From assembly GCA_002343485.1 (NCBI GenBank), contig DDST01000176.1, positions 31,491-58,645 on the forward strand: a DNA stretch of 27,155 nucleotides, in the 5' to 3' direction. A model generated the notes under the pieces. It was not told the origin of the DNA. It ran no database searches and saw only the letters and a list, made by a program, of their open reading frames with translations. Below, piece by piece: positions 1 through 7,873 of this stretch. The translations under genes were made by a program, and so were the position numbers. Origin of the DNA: Proteobacteria bacterium UBA2383 (GTDB lineage Bacteria; Pseudomonadota; Gammaproteobacteria; Competibacterales; Competibacteraceae). Position 1 is the first letter of the stretch. The number at the start of each line of letters is the position of its first letter.

Positions 1-1
1 T

Positions 2-655
2 TTCCGCTACCGCATCTTCAACGCTGACGGTAGCGAAGTTGAGCAATGCGGCAATGGCGCCCGGTGTTTTGCCCGCTTCGTTCATGACCAGGGCCTAACC
101 TCAAAAAATGAACTGTGTGTCGAAACCCTAGCCGGTTTGCTACAACTGCGCCTCCTATCCGATGGCCAAGTCACGGTAGATATGGGTCCGCCCCGATTGG
201 AACCGGCCGATGTTCCATTCTTCGCCACGGAGCGCGCCCTGCGCTATGCTATCACCGTTGATGGCATGGAACTTGAGATTGGCGTCGTGTCGATGGGCAA
301 CCCGCATGCCGTCGTAATAGTCAACGATGTTGCCCAAGCCCCGGTCGCGCATTTGGGACCATTGCTCGAACAGCATAGCCGTTTCCCCAAACGTGCAAAT
401 GTCGGCTTCATGCAAATTGTTGATCCAAACCACATCCGCTTGCGCGTGTTTGAGCGCGGCGCGGGTGAAACACTGGCTTGTGGCAGCGGCGCCTGTGCGG
501 CAGCCGTTGTGGGGCAACTATGGAACCGGCTATACCCAAACGTCCGGGTAAAACTACCCGGTGGCGAATTGGAGATTCACTGGACCGGCGAGGGTGAATC
601 CGTGACGATGACCGGGCCGGCCGCAACTGTATTTGAAGGGTGGATCGTGCTGTGA
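2..655 (+). CDS. dapF: diaminopimelate epimerase DapF (5' end outside window)
   Basis: Interconverts LL- and meso-diaminopimelate in lysine and peptidoglycan precursor synthesis in the cytoplasm. The reading frame is already open at base 2 and gives about 217 residues. The usual family length is about 275, so roughly the first 55-60 residues lie left of the window. Both catalytic cysteines of this two-base racemase family are visible: the first in QCGNGARC near the left edge, the second in ACGSGACAA about 145 residues later. The stop (TGA, 653-655) overlaps the likely GTG start of the next gene, so the two are translationally coupled. A dapF-DUF484 pair is common in gammaproteobacteria. Identification is secure; only the N-terminus is missing. 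Confidence 0.96.
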   Translation, partial: FRYRIFNADGSEVEQCGNGARCFARFVHDQGLTSKNELCVETLAGLLQLRLLSDGQVTVDMGPPRLEPADVPFFATERALRYAITVDGMELEIGVVSMGNPHAVVIVNDVAQAPVAHLGPLLEQHSRFPKRANVGFMQIVDPNHIRLRVFERGAGETLACGSGACAAAVVGQLWNRLYPNVRVKLPGGELEIHWTGEGESVTMTGPAATVFEGWIVL

Positions 656-1398
656 GTGAGGAACAGGACGCACTGAAAACCTTGGGGACGCCAGACTTTG
701 AACAAAAGGCAGTTGCCTGGCTGCGCGATCATCCTGAATTTTTCACCGATCATCCCGAACTGGCCGAAGAACTGCGCATCCCCCATCCCTGCCGGCCGGC
801 CGTATCACTATTAGAATACCAAAACCGGTTGCTTCGGGAGCATGTGCAACGTTTGCACGACAAATTGATAGAGCTGGTCAACATTGCCCGGGACAATGAC
901 CGGCTGGCCGAACGAGTGCAACGATTGGCGCTTGGGTTGCTTGATGCACGAGGCGGCCTGGATGAGCTGCTACACGGCGTCAAAGCGATCCTGCGTGAAG
1001 AATTTAAAGCCGACTGTGTCGCCCTATGCCTGGCGGTGCCGCCCACGGTGGGTCTAAGCGAAGTTGAAGAATTGCTACGGCCGGACGTAGTAGGGCTATT
1101 CGATGAGATCTTTCGCGCAGGTCGTCCTCAGTGCGGCCGGTTGAGTCTGGAACAAGCCGCTGCCCTGTTCGGCGATAGCGCCTATCACGCTGTCTCGGCA
1201 GCACTTATTCCCCTAGATGGCAACCAATGGCGTGGTTTACTGGCTGTAGGTAGTGGCGATCCTAACCGCTTTCATCCCGGAGTAGGGACACTGTTTCTGG
1301 AACGAATCGGCCAACTAGTCAGCCAGGCATTGCAAGCGCGGCTACTCGCAGAGGGATGGCGGGCAGCTCCCGATCCGCCATCGGTCCAGGGTGGATGA
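652..1398 (+). CDS. DUF484 family protein (GAF-like)
   Basis: A 248-residue cytoplasmic protein of the DUF484 family, which has a GAF-like fold and unknown biochemical function. Recognisable family features are the N-terminal AVAWLRDHPEFFTDHPEL segment, the following LLEYQNRLLREHVQRLHDK helix (coiled-coil-like), and a C-terminal GAF-like half with LIPLDGNQWRGLLAVGSGDP. I chose the GTG at 652 because it forms a GTGA overlap with the dapF stop, with GAAGGG about 11 bases upstream. A GTG at 640 would add four residues. In many relatives xerC follows directly; here the next gene is engB on the opposite strand. The family call is firm, the function unknown. Confidence 0.88.
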   Translation: MSEEQDALKTLGTPDFEQKAVAWLRDHPEFFTDHPELAEELRIPHPCRPAVSLLEYQNRLLREHVQRLHDKLIELVNIARDNDRLAERVQRLALGLLDARGGLDELLHGVKAILREEFKADCVALCLAVPPTVGLSEVEELLRPDVVGLFDEIFRAGRPQCGRLSLEQAAALFGDSAYHAVSAALIPLDGNQWRGLLAVGSGDPNRFHPGVGTLFLERIGQLVSQALQARLLAEGWRAAPDPPSVQGG

Positions 1399-1458
1399 AG
1401 AAGGTATCAGGCAGGCATCAGGTTCCACACAAATATCCGATACCCGCCACCTGATATC

Positions 1459-2100
1459 TCAATACCCCAACCACTCATCTAATCGTGCATGGGCTTCTTC
1501 CACACCGTGGCGGGTCATTGCCGAAAACAATTGGACAGTCGCTCGTGGATAACTGGTCCGCAATGCCTTTCGCACCTGTTGCAATACGGACTGTGCTGCA
1601 CCCCGGCTCAATTTATCGGCCTTGGTCAACAAAATATGTGTTGGCAGTTCACGAGCAATGCAGCAATCTAGCATTTGCTGATCCAGGCCGGTCAACGGAT
1701 GGCGAATGTCCATCACGAGCAGGAGGCCACGCAGTGCTTGCCGCTCGCGCAGGTAGCGCTCCAATAATGCCCCCCAGTGGCGGCGCATCGCCTCAGGCAC
1801 GCGGGCATAGCCATAGCCGGGCAAGTCGACCAGATAGCGATCCGGCTCCACTTCGAAGAAGTTAATCATCTGCGTGCGCCCAGGGGTCTTGCTGACCCGG
1901 GCAAGCTGGCGCTGACTGGTCAGAAGGTTGAGGGAACTGGATTTGCCCGTATTCGAGCGCCCGGCAAAGGCAACCTCCCGGCCAGTATCGGGCAATAATC
2001 TCCCGAACTCATTGACACTATTTAAAAAATGCACTGTTCGATAACGATTGACTGCTTCAGTCGCTGGAGCAAAAGGGACATGCTTGTCAGGGTTTTTCAT
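1459..2100 (-). CDS. engB: ribosome biogenesis GTPase EngB (YihA/YsxC)
   Basis: A 213-residue GTPase of the TRAFAC EngB family, needed in bacteria for large ribosomal subunit assembly. The GTP-binding motifs are all present: G1 GRSNTGKSS (about residues 47-55), the KTPGRTQ switch region (about 71-77), G3 DLPGYGYA (92-99), G4 TKAD (159-162) and the G5-like SAM (193-195). The first G1 variable position is Thr, where Ala or Val is common. Length is normal. The gene is convergent with the DUF484 gene and divergent from cytochrome c4, an arrangement shared with Pseudomonas. The ATG at 2100 gives the usual short N-terminal extension before the conserved FLNSV segment. Confidence 0.96.
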   Translation of the reverse strand: MKNPDKHVPFAPATEAVNRYRTVHFLNSVNEFGRLLPDTGREVAFAGRSNTGKSSSLNLLTSQRQLARVSKTPGRTQMINFFEVEPDRYLVDLPGYGYARVPEAMRRHWGALLERYLRERQALRGLLLVMDIRHPLTGLDQQMLDCCIARELPTHILLTKADKLSRGAAQSVLQQVRKALRTSYPRATVQLFSAMTRHGVEEAHARLDEWLGY

Positions 2101-2128
2101 TGAACTTAAAGGCCGAAACTGATATATA
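2100..2128 (+). promoter_or_regulatory. candidate sigma70 promoter for cytochrome c4
   Basis: TTGAAC (2100-2105) and TATATA (2123-2128) are separated by 17 bases. Transcription from here would give a 5' UTR of about 147 bases. The site abuts the engB start codon on the other strand. It is a consensus match only. Confidence 0.4.
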
Positions 2129-2281
2129 AAACCGCTGCTTTCGCAGGCTGGGATCGATCAAACCAATACCGGTTCCGCCGTGATCAAGCAAGGCTCGGCC
2201 GCCGGTTTACGTTAGATCTCATTCATACCGGCGGCAGGTCGCCTGAACCGAATTCCGTCATCGTACAGGAGCCTTTAAAAA

Positions 2282-2890
2282 ATGAAAAAATTTGTTGTAA
2301 TCGCCGCGACATGCGCATTGTTCGGTTCTGCGACCACCGCGCTGGCTGCGGGCGATGCTACCGCGGGCAAGGCGAAGTCCACCACTTGCGCAGCCTGCCA
2401 TAGCGCGGATGGCAACAGTGTCAATCCCCAATATCCCAAACTAGCAGGGCAAAGCGCTGATTACCTGCTCAAGCAACTGCAGGATTACAAGAGCGGCGCC
2501 CGAGCCAATCCGATTATGGCCGGCATGGTCGCGCCATTAAGTCCCCAAGATATGGAAGACCTTTCAGCTTATTTCGCCTCGCAGCAAATCACCCGTAGTG
2601 CTGCTGACCCGGCACTGGCTCCGGCAGGTGAAGCGATTTTCCGTGGCGGAAATCTGACCAGTGGCGTTTCCGCCTGCATGGCTTGCCATGGTCCTACCGG
2701 TGCGGGCAATCCAGCGGCGAAGTTCCCGGCAGTCGCTGCACAGCATGCGGAGTATGCCGAAATCCAACTCAAAGCCTTCCGCGCCATGGAACGCGCCAAT
2801 GACGCAGGTCAGATGATGCGTAGCATCGCTGGCAAGATGACTGACATGGAAATCAAGGCAGTCTCGTCTTATATTCAAGGACTGCAATAA
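2282..2890 (+). CDS. diheme cytochrome c4, periplasmic
   Basis: A 202-residue electron carrier of the cytochrome c4 family. It has a Sec signal peptide (basic MKK, hydrophobic core, cleavage after ALAA near residue 23) and two tandem class I cytochrome domains. Heme attachment motifs are CAACH at 36-40 and CMACH at 132-136. Methionines in NPIMAGM (about 77-82) and in the second domain's MMRSIAGKM region are the likely axial ligands. Cytochrome c4 usually passes electrons from the bc1 complex to terminal oxidases. A good Shine-Dalgarno AGGAG (2267-2271) precedes the ATG. The gene is monocistronic, ending at a strong terminator. Divergence from engB is conserved in related bacteria. Confidence 0.95.
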   Translation: MKKFVVIAATCALFGSATTALAAGDATAGKAKSTTCAACHSADGNSVNPQYPKLAGQSADYLLKQLQDYKSGARANPIMAGMVAPLSPQDMEDLSAYFASQQITRSAADPALAPAGEAIFRGGNLTSGVSACMACHGPTGAGNPAAKFPAVAAQHAEYAEIQLKAFRAMERANDAGQMMRSIAGKMTDMEIKAVSSYIQGLQ

Positions 2891-2936
2891 TTTATCGCTA
2901 CAAGACCCGGCTGAACCGGGGCACTGGTCAAAGTAA

Positions 2937-2960
2937 GGGCGGCCTCGGGCCGCCTTTTTT
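2937..2960 (+). terminator. intrinsic terminator after cytochrome c4
   Basis: Perfect 7-bp GC stem GGCGGCC / GGCCGCC (2938-2944 and 2948-2954) with a 3-base loop, followed by six T residues (2955-2960). It lies about 45 bases after the cytochrome stop codon. Confidence 0.85.
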
Positions 2961-3032
2961 ATGCCCACTAAAATAAATTGAGTTCCTAGCAGGTTTATTT
3001 ATTCTGGCACAAGATAAATTCATCGTGGGCAT
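2961..3032. repeat. nested inverted repeat in intergenic DNA
   Basis: Outer arms ATGCCCAC (2961-2968) and GTGGGCAT (3025-3032) match perfectly. Inner arms AAATAAA (2971-2977) and TTTATTT (2994-3000) also match perfectly. The element starts directly after the T-run of the cytochrome c4 terminator. Function unknown; it could be a regulatory structure for the downstream kinase operon or a small decayed repeat. Confidence 0.45.
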
Positions 3033-3168
3033 TCAGTCTGATTCAGGTCTCGCTTAGTACCGTGAACACGCCTACTAATGACCCGGCATGATTAACTGAA
3101 AGCGATTGACCCACAGTTTCTGCAAAATGGTTTTATCATAGCGCTTCAACCCGCTATCGTTAGTCATC

Positions 3169-5463
3169 ATGCCCGACCAGCCACATCCATTACACCATCC
3201 ATTGCCGCGGAAACCACCCGCTGTTCCCAATCGCCGATTCATGGGCCCGTGGCTGGCGCGGTGTTTCGCGCTGCTCGCCATCATTGCTATCGATAGCATC
3301 GCCAGTACCGTAGCGGCTGAAAATAATCATGCATCATTCTCAACAGCCGTCAGCGCAACTGATGCACCTCCCGACATATTCTGCCTAAGCCTGTGGATTT
3401 CAATACCTATGGTTCTGACCATGATTGCCTCCCTCTTATGGTCCTGGATGCTGCGGCAACGGATCACACACCGGAACCAGGAGATGCAACGCGAACTCAG
3501 CGAACGCCAACAGGTAGAATCCGCGTTACGCGAAAGCGAGGCGCGCTTTCGCGACGTCACTGAGGCAGCCAGCGACTGGATCTGGGAAATGAACAAAAAT
3601 CTGCAGTTCACCTATCTATCCGAACGCTTCTATGCGCTAACAGGTATCGCCCCGCAATACGTCCTTGGCCGCACCCGGTGGGAGATAGCGACCATCGAAT
3701 CTGCTGCCGATCGCCAAAAATGGCGTCAACATCGAGATACATTAGCAAAAAACTTGCCATTTCGTGATTTTGTCTATCGCACCGGTATTGGCAACCGGCA
3801 CAACGCGGACCGCTACCTAAAGATTAGCGGCAAACCCATCCACGATGAGCAAGGCGAATTTTTCGGCTATCGTGGTACCGGCACCGATATCACCGAGCAG
3901 ATCAAGGCAGAAGCGGCGCTACGTGAAAGCGAGATACGTCTACGCCAAATCATCGACCTGGTCCCTCACATGATTTTCGCTAAGGACCGCCACGGACGCT
4001 TCCTATTGGCCAATCAAGCGACCGCAGCCGCCTACGGGCTCACCGTCCAAGAACTGGTCAATCACTCTCAACGCACCGTGCATGGCATTGACGCAGAGGC
4101 GGAACGGATGCTGGCTGATGATCGCGAGGTCATTGAAAGCGGCGCATCGAAACAAATTGCTGAGGAATGCTTCACCGACCACACAGGTCACATCCGCACC
4201 TTGCAAACGATCAAGATCCCATTCAACGAGCCGGGCTTCAGCGAAACTGCGGTGTTGGGCGTCTCTATCGATATCACCGAGCAAAAACAGGCTAAGGAAG
4301 AGGTCGCACGCATGCGCCTCTACCTCAAGAACATCATCGACTCCATGCCGTCGGTGCTGATCGGCGTCGATCCCTGGGGATATATCACCGTGATCAACCA
4401 ACCGGCTGAACAAGCCTGCGGCGTCTCCTGGGAAACAGCCCAAGGCCGGTTCTTCGGCGAGCTGTTTCCACAACTGGAAAGTCAATTTGAACAGATCCGC
4501 CAGGCGATCCATTTGGGCCACCCGATCAAGACCCCACGCATGACACTTGAAGATCAAGGCGAAATGCATTATGCCGATGTCATGGTCTATCCTCTAATAG
4601 CGGACAGCGCGAGCGGCGCAGTCATCCGGGTTGATGACGTGACTGCCCGGGTCCGAATCGAATCCATGATGGTGCAGACGGAAAAAATGCTGTCAGTCGG
4701 CGGACTGGCCGCCGGCATGGCGCACGAAATCAATAATCCATTGGGTGCGATCCTGCAAGGTAGTCAAAATATCCTGCGGCGCATTGATCCCGCCATGCCG
4801 CAAAATCGAGCCACTGCCGAAGCCATCGGCATCGACCTAAACCGGCTCAATCGTTACCTGGAACAGCGCCGCGTTCTGCATTTTCTGGAAGGCATCCGGG
4901 AAGCCGGCGCCCGCGCGGCTAAAATCGTCGCCGATATGTTATCGTTCAGCCGCCGCAGCGAATCGCGCTTTGTGCCCGTCAATGTCGAGGATTTACTGGA
5001 AACCGTACTGCGACTGGCCGCTAGCGATTATGATCTAAAAAAGAAGTATGATTTCAAGCACATTAACATTCAACGCGACTTCGATCCCCGCCTAGGTGTT
5101 GTGCATTGCGATAAGACCGAAATCGAGCAAGTGATTCTCAATCTGCTCAAGAACGCTGCCCAGGCCATGGCCGCGGATAGCGTACCCTCACCCACGATCC
5201 TCTTGCGAACCCGCTATGAATCACGTTGGGCCCTCATCGAAGTAGTTGACAACGGCCCTGGGATAGATGAAAAAACCCTTAAACGAATTTTTGAGCCGTT
5301 CTTCACTACCAAGGAAGTTGGCGCAGGGACCGGCCTGGGGTTATCGGTATCCTATTTCATCGTGACCGAACAGCACCGGGGCCGGCTATCTGTAACATCC
5401 CAGCCAGGCAAGGGCGCTTGTTTCAGCATCCGTCTACCCCTGGACCGGGGAGCGTTATCATGA
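3169..5463 (+). CDS. membrane-bound hybrid-free sensor histidine kinase with three PAS domains
   Basis: A 764-residue kinase. Two hydrophobic segments (about 27-50 and 73-96) flank a short periplasmic loop, so the sensing part is mostly cytoplasmic. Three PAS domains follow, each introduced by a helical linker: about 118-245, 250-372 and 383-495. The first two end in the PAC-type motif GTDITEQ / SIDITEQ. The HisKA H-box GMAHEINNP puts the phospho-acceptor at His519. The ATPase domain has an N-box (Asn658, Asn662), a G1 box DNGPGID (694-700), FEPFFTT and the G2 box GAGTGLGLS (718-726). The start at 3169 has no clear Shine-Dalgarno; a Met 24 residues later is an alternative. The stop overlaps the next gene (ATGA). 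It probably phosphorylates one or both receivers encoded immediately downstream. Confidence 0.93.
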   Translation: MPDQPHPLHHPLPRKPPAVPNRRFMGPWLARCFALLAIIAIDSIASTVAAENNHASFSTAVSATDAPPDIFCLSLWISIPMVLTMIASLLWSWMLRQRITHRNQEMQRELSERQQVESALRESEARFRDVTEAASDWIWEMNKNLQFTYLSERFYALTGIAPQYVLGRTRWEIATIESAADRQKWRQHRDTLAKNLPFRDFVYRTGIGNRHNADRYLKISGKPIHDEQGEFFGYRGTGTDITEQIKAEAALRESEIRLRQIIDLVPHMIFAKDRHGRFLLANQATAAAYGLTVQELVNHSQRTVHGIDAEAERMLADDREVIESGASKQIAEECFTDHTGHIRTLQTIKIPFNEPGFSETAVLGVSIDITEQKQAKEEVARMRLYLKNIIDSMPSVLIGVDPWGYITVINQPAEQACGVSWETAQGRFFGELFPQLESQFEQIRQAIHLGHPIKTPRMTLEDQGEMHYADVMVYPLIADSASGAVIRVDDVTARVRIESMMVQTEKMLSVGGLAAGMAHEINNPLGAILQGSQNILRRIDPAMPQNRATAEAIGIDLNRLNRYLEQRRVLHFLEGIREAGARAAKIVADMLSFSRRSESRFVPVNVEDLLETVLRLAASDYDLKKKYDFKHINIQRDFDPRLGVVHCDKTEIEQVILNLLKNAAQAMAADSVPSPTILLRTRYESRWALIEVVDNGPGIDEKTLKRIFEPFFTTKEVGAGTGLGLSVSYFIVTEQHRGRLSVTSQPGKGACFSIRLPLDRGALS

Positions 5464-5846
5464 CAGGTTGGGTGTTAATCATCGATGATGAGGAAATGAT
5501 CCGGGAAAATCTTAAAGCTTACTTGGAGGATGAGGGGTTGCGAGTAGCAGCCTTCGAAGCCGTGACCCCCGCGCTGCGTTGGCTGCTGGATGGCAGCCAC
5601 TGCCGGGTTTGTATCACGGACTTGCGCCTGCCGGATATGGACGGCAACACAGCAATCCGCACCCTGCACCGCTTGTGCCCTGACATGGATTTTCTAATCC
5701 ACACGGGTTCGTCCAACTATAGCCTACCCGAAGACCTGCGTACCATGGGTTTAGATAATGCCTGCGTTTACCAAAAACCTCTAAGTGATATGGCACCCTT
5801 GGCGGCGGCGGTGCGGGAGCTGGTCCTGCGAGAGAACCGGCCATGA
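5460..5846 (+). CDS. single-domain response regulator (CheY-like receiver)
   Basis: A stand-alone receiver of 128 residues with no output domain. The acidic pocket (DDE at about 9-11), phospho-acceptor Asp54 in ITDLRLPDMDG, Thr82 and Lys106 in QKP are all in place, so it should be phosphorylatable. I start it at the ATG at 5460, which overlaps the kinase stop as ATGA; a longer reading from 5418 would add 14 residues inside the kinase gene and lacks receiver homology. Its stop again overlaps the next start (ATGA at 5843). It may act as a phosphate sink or a phosphorelay intermediate, or through protein contacts, within this operon. Confidence 0.9.
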   Translation: MTGWVLIIDDEEMIRENLKAYLEDEGLRVAAFEAVTPALRWLLDGSHCRVCITDLRLPDMDGNTAIRTLHRLCPDMDFLIHTGSSNYSLPEDLRTMGLDNACVYQKPLSDMAPLAAAVRELVLRENRP

Positions 5847-7024
5847 GTACCCCAGCCGTGCGTATTTTGACCATCGATGATGAGCCGATGGTCCGTGAAA
5901 TCCTCGCGACCTACCTGGAAGACAGTGGCTTTGAGGTCATCCAGGCAGGTGATGGCCGGACAGGTGTTGAGCTGATTCGCCGCGAGCATCCTGACTTGGT
6001 CCTGTGTGACTTGCGCATGCCAGAAATGGATGGCTTGCAGGTGCTAGCCGCGGTGACCCGCGAATTTGCTGACCTGCCGATTCTGGTGGTTTCCGGAATG
6101 GGCGGGATGAGCGACGCCATTCAGGCACTCAAGCTCGGCGCCTGGGACTACGTCACCAAGCCAATTGAAGATATGGCGGTGCTAGAGCACGCTATCGGCC
6201 ATGCGCTAGAACGCGCCCGGCTGCGCCGGGAAAACCGCGAACACCGCGAACACCTGGAAGCAGTCAATGAACAATTGCAACAAACTGTGCGGCAACTACA
6301 GGAAGATGAAGCAGCGGCACGGCGCATCCAGTTTCAATTGCTACCGGAAAACAATAAGTTGTACCGCAACTACCGCTTCAGCCGTCATCTGCTGACTTCG
6401 CAATATCTCAGCGGTGATTTTGTAGACTATTTCGCTATTGACGGCGATCATCTCGGTTTCTATATCGCCGATGTCTCCGGGCACGGAGTCTCATCGGCTT
6501 TCGTAACAGTGATGCTCAAGAGTTATATCGGCCGCTACCGGGAACTGCGCCGGCAAAACCGCGATAAGGGTATCCTCAATCCTGCAGAAACATTGGGCCG
6601 GCTGAACCGGGAAATCTTCAGTTGCCACATGGACAAGTATCTGACCATGTTTTATGGTGTAATCGACTGGTCGAGCAACCAACTCCGGTATAGCAGCGGC
6701 GGCCAATTCCCTTTCCCGATCCTGTTCGATGGCGAAGAAGCCCACTATGTCGGCAAGAAAAGTTTGCCTATCGGCCTGTTCGATTTCGCCAACTACCAAA
6801 ATGAGTCGATGCAGTTACCGCCGAGCTTTACCATGGCTTTCATCTCGGATGGTATCCTGGAAACTCTACCGCAGACCACACTGCGCGATAAGCAGGCATT
6901 TTTATTGGATCTGATCAGTCACACCGAATTGACTATTGAAAATCTGATTCAAGCGCTAGGGCTAGATGAAGCAGGTTCGTTGCCGGACGATATCACCCTG
7001 TTACTGATCAAGAGGATGATTTGA
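5843..7024 (+). CDS. response regulator with PP2C-type (SpoIIE/RsbU) phosphatase output
   Basis: A 393-residue protein. Residues 1-118 form a receiver (IDDEP, phospho-acceptor Asp56 in CDLRMPEMDG, Lys106 in TKP). About 119-160 is a charged coiled-coil linker. About 165-393 is a PP2C/SpoIIE serine phosphatase domain with metal-binding acidic residues in SGDFVDYF (Asp192), IADVSGHG (Asp210), ISDG (Asp336) and LPDDITLL (Asp382/383). Receiver-PP2C proteins such as Pseudomonas HsbR and RssB-like regulators dephosphorylate a STAS antagonist. The next gene encodes exactly such a protein. HsbR also carries a C-terminal anti-sigma kinase domain, which this protein lacks: it ends with the phosphatase fold. 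Confidence 0.92.
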   Translation: MSTPAVRILTIDDEPMVREILATYLEDSGFEVIQAGDGRTGVELIRREHPDLVLCDLRMPEMDGLQVLAAVTREFADLPILVVSGMGGMSDAIQALKLGAWDYVTKPIEDMAVLEHAIGHALERARLRRENREHREHLEAVNEQLQQTVRQLQEDEAAARRIQFQLLPENNKLYRNYRFSRHLLTSQYLSGDFVDYFAIDGDHLGFYIADVSGHGVSSAFVTVMLKSYIGRYRELRRQNRDKGILNPAETLGRLNREIFSCHMDKYLTMFYGVIDWSSNQLRYSSGGQFPFPILFDGEEAHYVGKKSLPIGLFDFANYQNESMQLPPSFTMAFISDGILETLPQTTLRDKQAFLLDLISHTELTIENLIQALGLDEAGSLPDDITLLLIKRMI

Positions 7025-7026
7025 CT

Positions 7027-7521
7027 ATGAATTCGGGGGCCGCATTCTACGTCAAACAGGGCAATATCTATATCCTGAAACTGGTTGGCGATGTGCGCTA
7101 TACCATGGGCTGTGCTCTGGGGGATTTCCTGGACGCCTTATTTGCGCGCGCCGACTACGAGGATATCGTGGTTGATCTGACCGAGACTCATTCCATTGAC
7201 AGCACCAGTCTAGGTTTACTGGCGAAAATTGCCAACTTCAACCGCCAGCATTTCGCGAATAAGACCACTTTGCTGTCCACCAACCCTGATGTCAATCAAG
7301 TCATGGACAGCATGGGGTTCTACGAGATTTTCAATATCCGTGATACGGGCGAAACTATCACTGCGACCTTGCAACAGTTGGACATCGAGGGTCCGTGCAA
7401 GAACGACTTGACCCGCATCGTCTACGAAGCGCACCAGACATTAAGCGACCTCAATCCCCATAACGAAGAGGCGTTCAAGGGCGTACTCGACAGTTTGCGC
7501 GCCAAAATAGAAGGGCATTGA
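7027..7521 (+). CDS. STAS-domain anti-sigma factor antagonist (HsbA-like)
   Basis: A 164-residue protein. Residues about 5-105 are a STAS domain of the SpoIIAA/RsbV type, with the regulatory loop IDSTSLGLL; Ser59 or Thr60 aligns with the serine that is phosphorylated in such antagonists. A C-terminal extension of about 55 residues resembles that of Pseudomonas HsbA. In such systems the unphosphorylated antagonist binds an anti-sigma factor (HsbA binds FlgM) and so changes sigma factor activity, motility or biofilm formation. That role is inferred here. I prefer the ATG at 7027, with AGAGGA (7011-7016) ten bases upstream. A TTG at 7021 overlapping the phosphatase stop would add two residues but is too near the Shine-Dalgarno. 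It is the last gene of the four-gene operon. Confidence 0.88.
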   Translation: MNSGAAFYVKQGNIYILKLVGDVRYTMGCALGDFLDALFARADYEDIVVDLTETHSIDSTSLGLLAKIANFNRQHFANKTTLLSTNPDVNQVMDSMGFYEIFNIRDTGETITATLQQLDIEGPCKNDLTRIVYEAHQTLSDLNPHNEEAFKGVLDSLRAKIEGH

Positions 7522-7727
7522 GGTTGGCATAGGCGCGTATCTTCTACCCATTGTCACGCCGTGATGAACACTACAGGCGGCGCAGGTTTACTCCGGAGAT
7601 TCTAAACAGGCGCTAAAAACTTCCCCCTGCTTCTCTGAACCTACTCAACTCAATGCTTGCGCAGAATTGTATTGTAGTAGAGGCATCTTCCAGCAGTGAC
7701 TCAAGATGACCTGCCAGGCAAATCCGG
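7522..7727. other. gene-free stretch after the signalling operon
   Basis: With the doubtful small ORF to its right this makes a 352-base gap between convergent genes. I see no convincing terminator, RNA or repeat here. Confidence 0.5.
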
Positions 7728-7868
7728 TTACCGGTCTGAAGCCGGGTAATATGCAGGCAACCCGCCACCCCGCGCAAAGATATAGCGGTTCTGCGCATTA
7801 CGCTGAGGTTCATCCCAACCCCAGCGCGCCGCAAACTGCGTTAACAATCCTTCAAGTTTGCTGACCAT
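7728..7868 (-). CDS. possible small protein, 46 residues, unknown
   Basis: An ATG-started frame beginning six bases beyond the glycosidase-like stop, on the same strand. It reads MVSKLEGLLTQFAARWGW at the start and contains RYIFARGGGLPAYYP. Its composition (aromatic, Arg and Gly rich, no rare-codon clutter) looks protein-like. There is no clear Shine-Dalgarno and I do not recognise the family. It could be a genuine short gene co-transcribed with the upstream gene, a remnant of a longer one, or chance. Confidence 0.3.
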   Translation of the reverse strand: MVSKLEGLLTQFAARWGWDEPQRNAQNRYIFARGGGLPAYYPASDR

Positions 7869-7873
7869 CGTTG

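Noticed and set aside
1399..1458. Inverted repeats ATCAGGT/ACCTGAT and GGTATC/GATACC between the convergent DUF484 and engB genes
   Set aside because: Arms are short and widely spaced and no T-run follows, so a terminator is not supported.
4003..4569. Minus-strand frame of 188 codons inside the sensor kinase
   Set aside because: Antisense shadow of the PAS region, with no recognisable motif or ribosome binding site.
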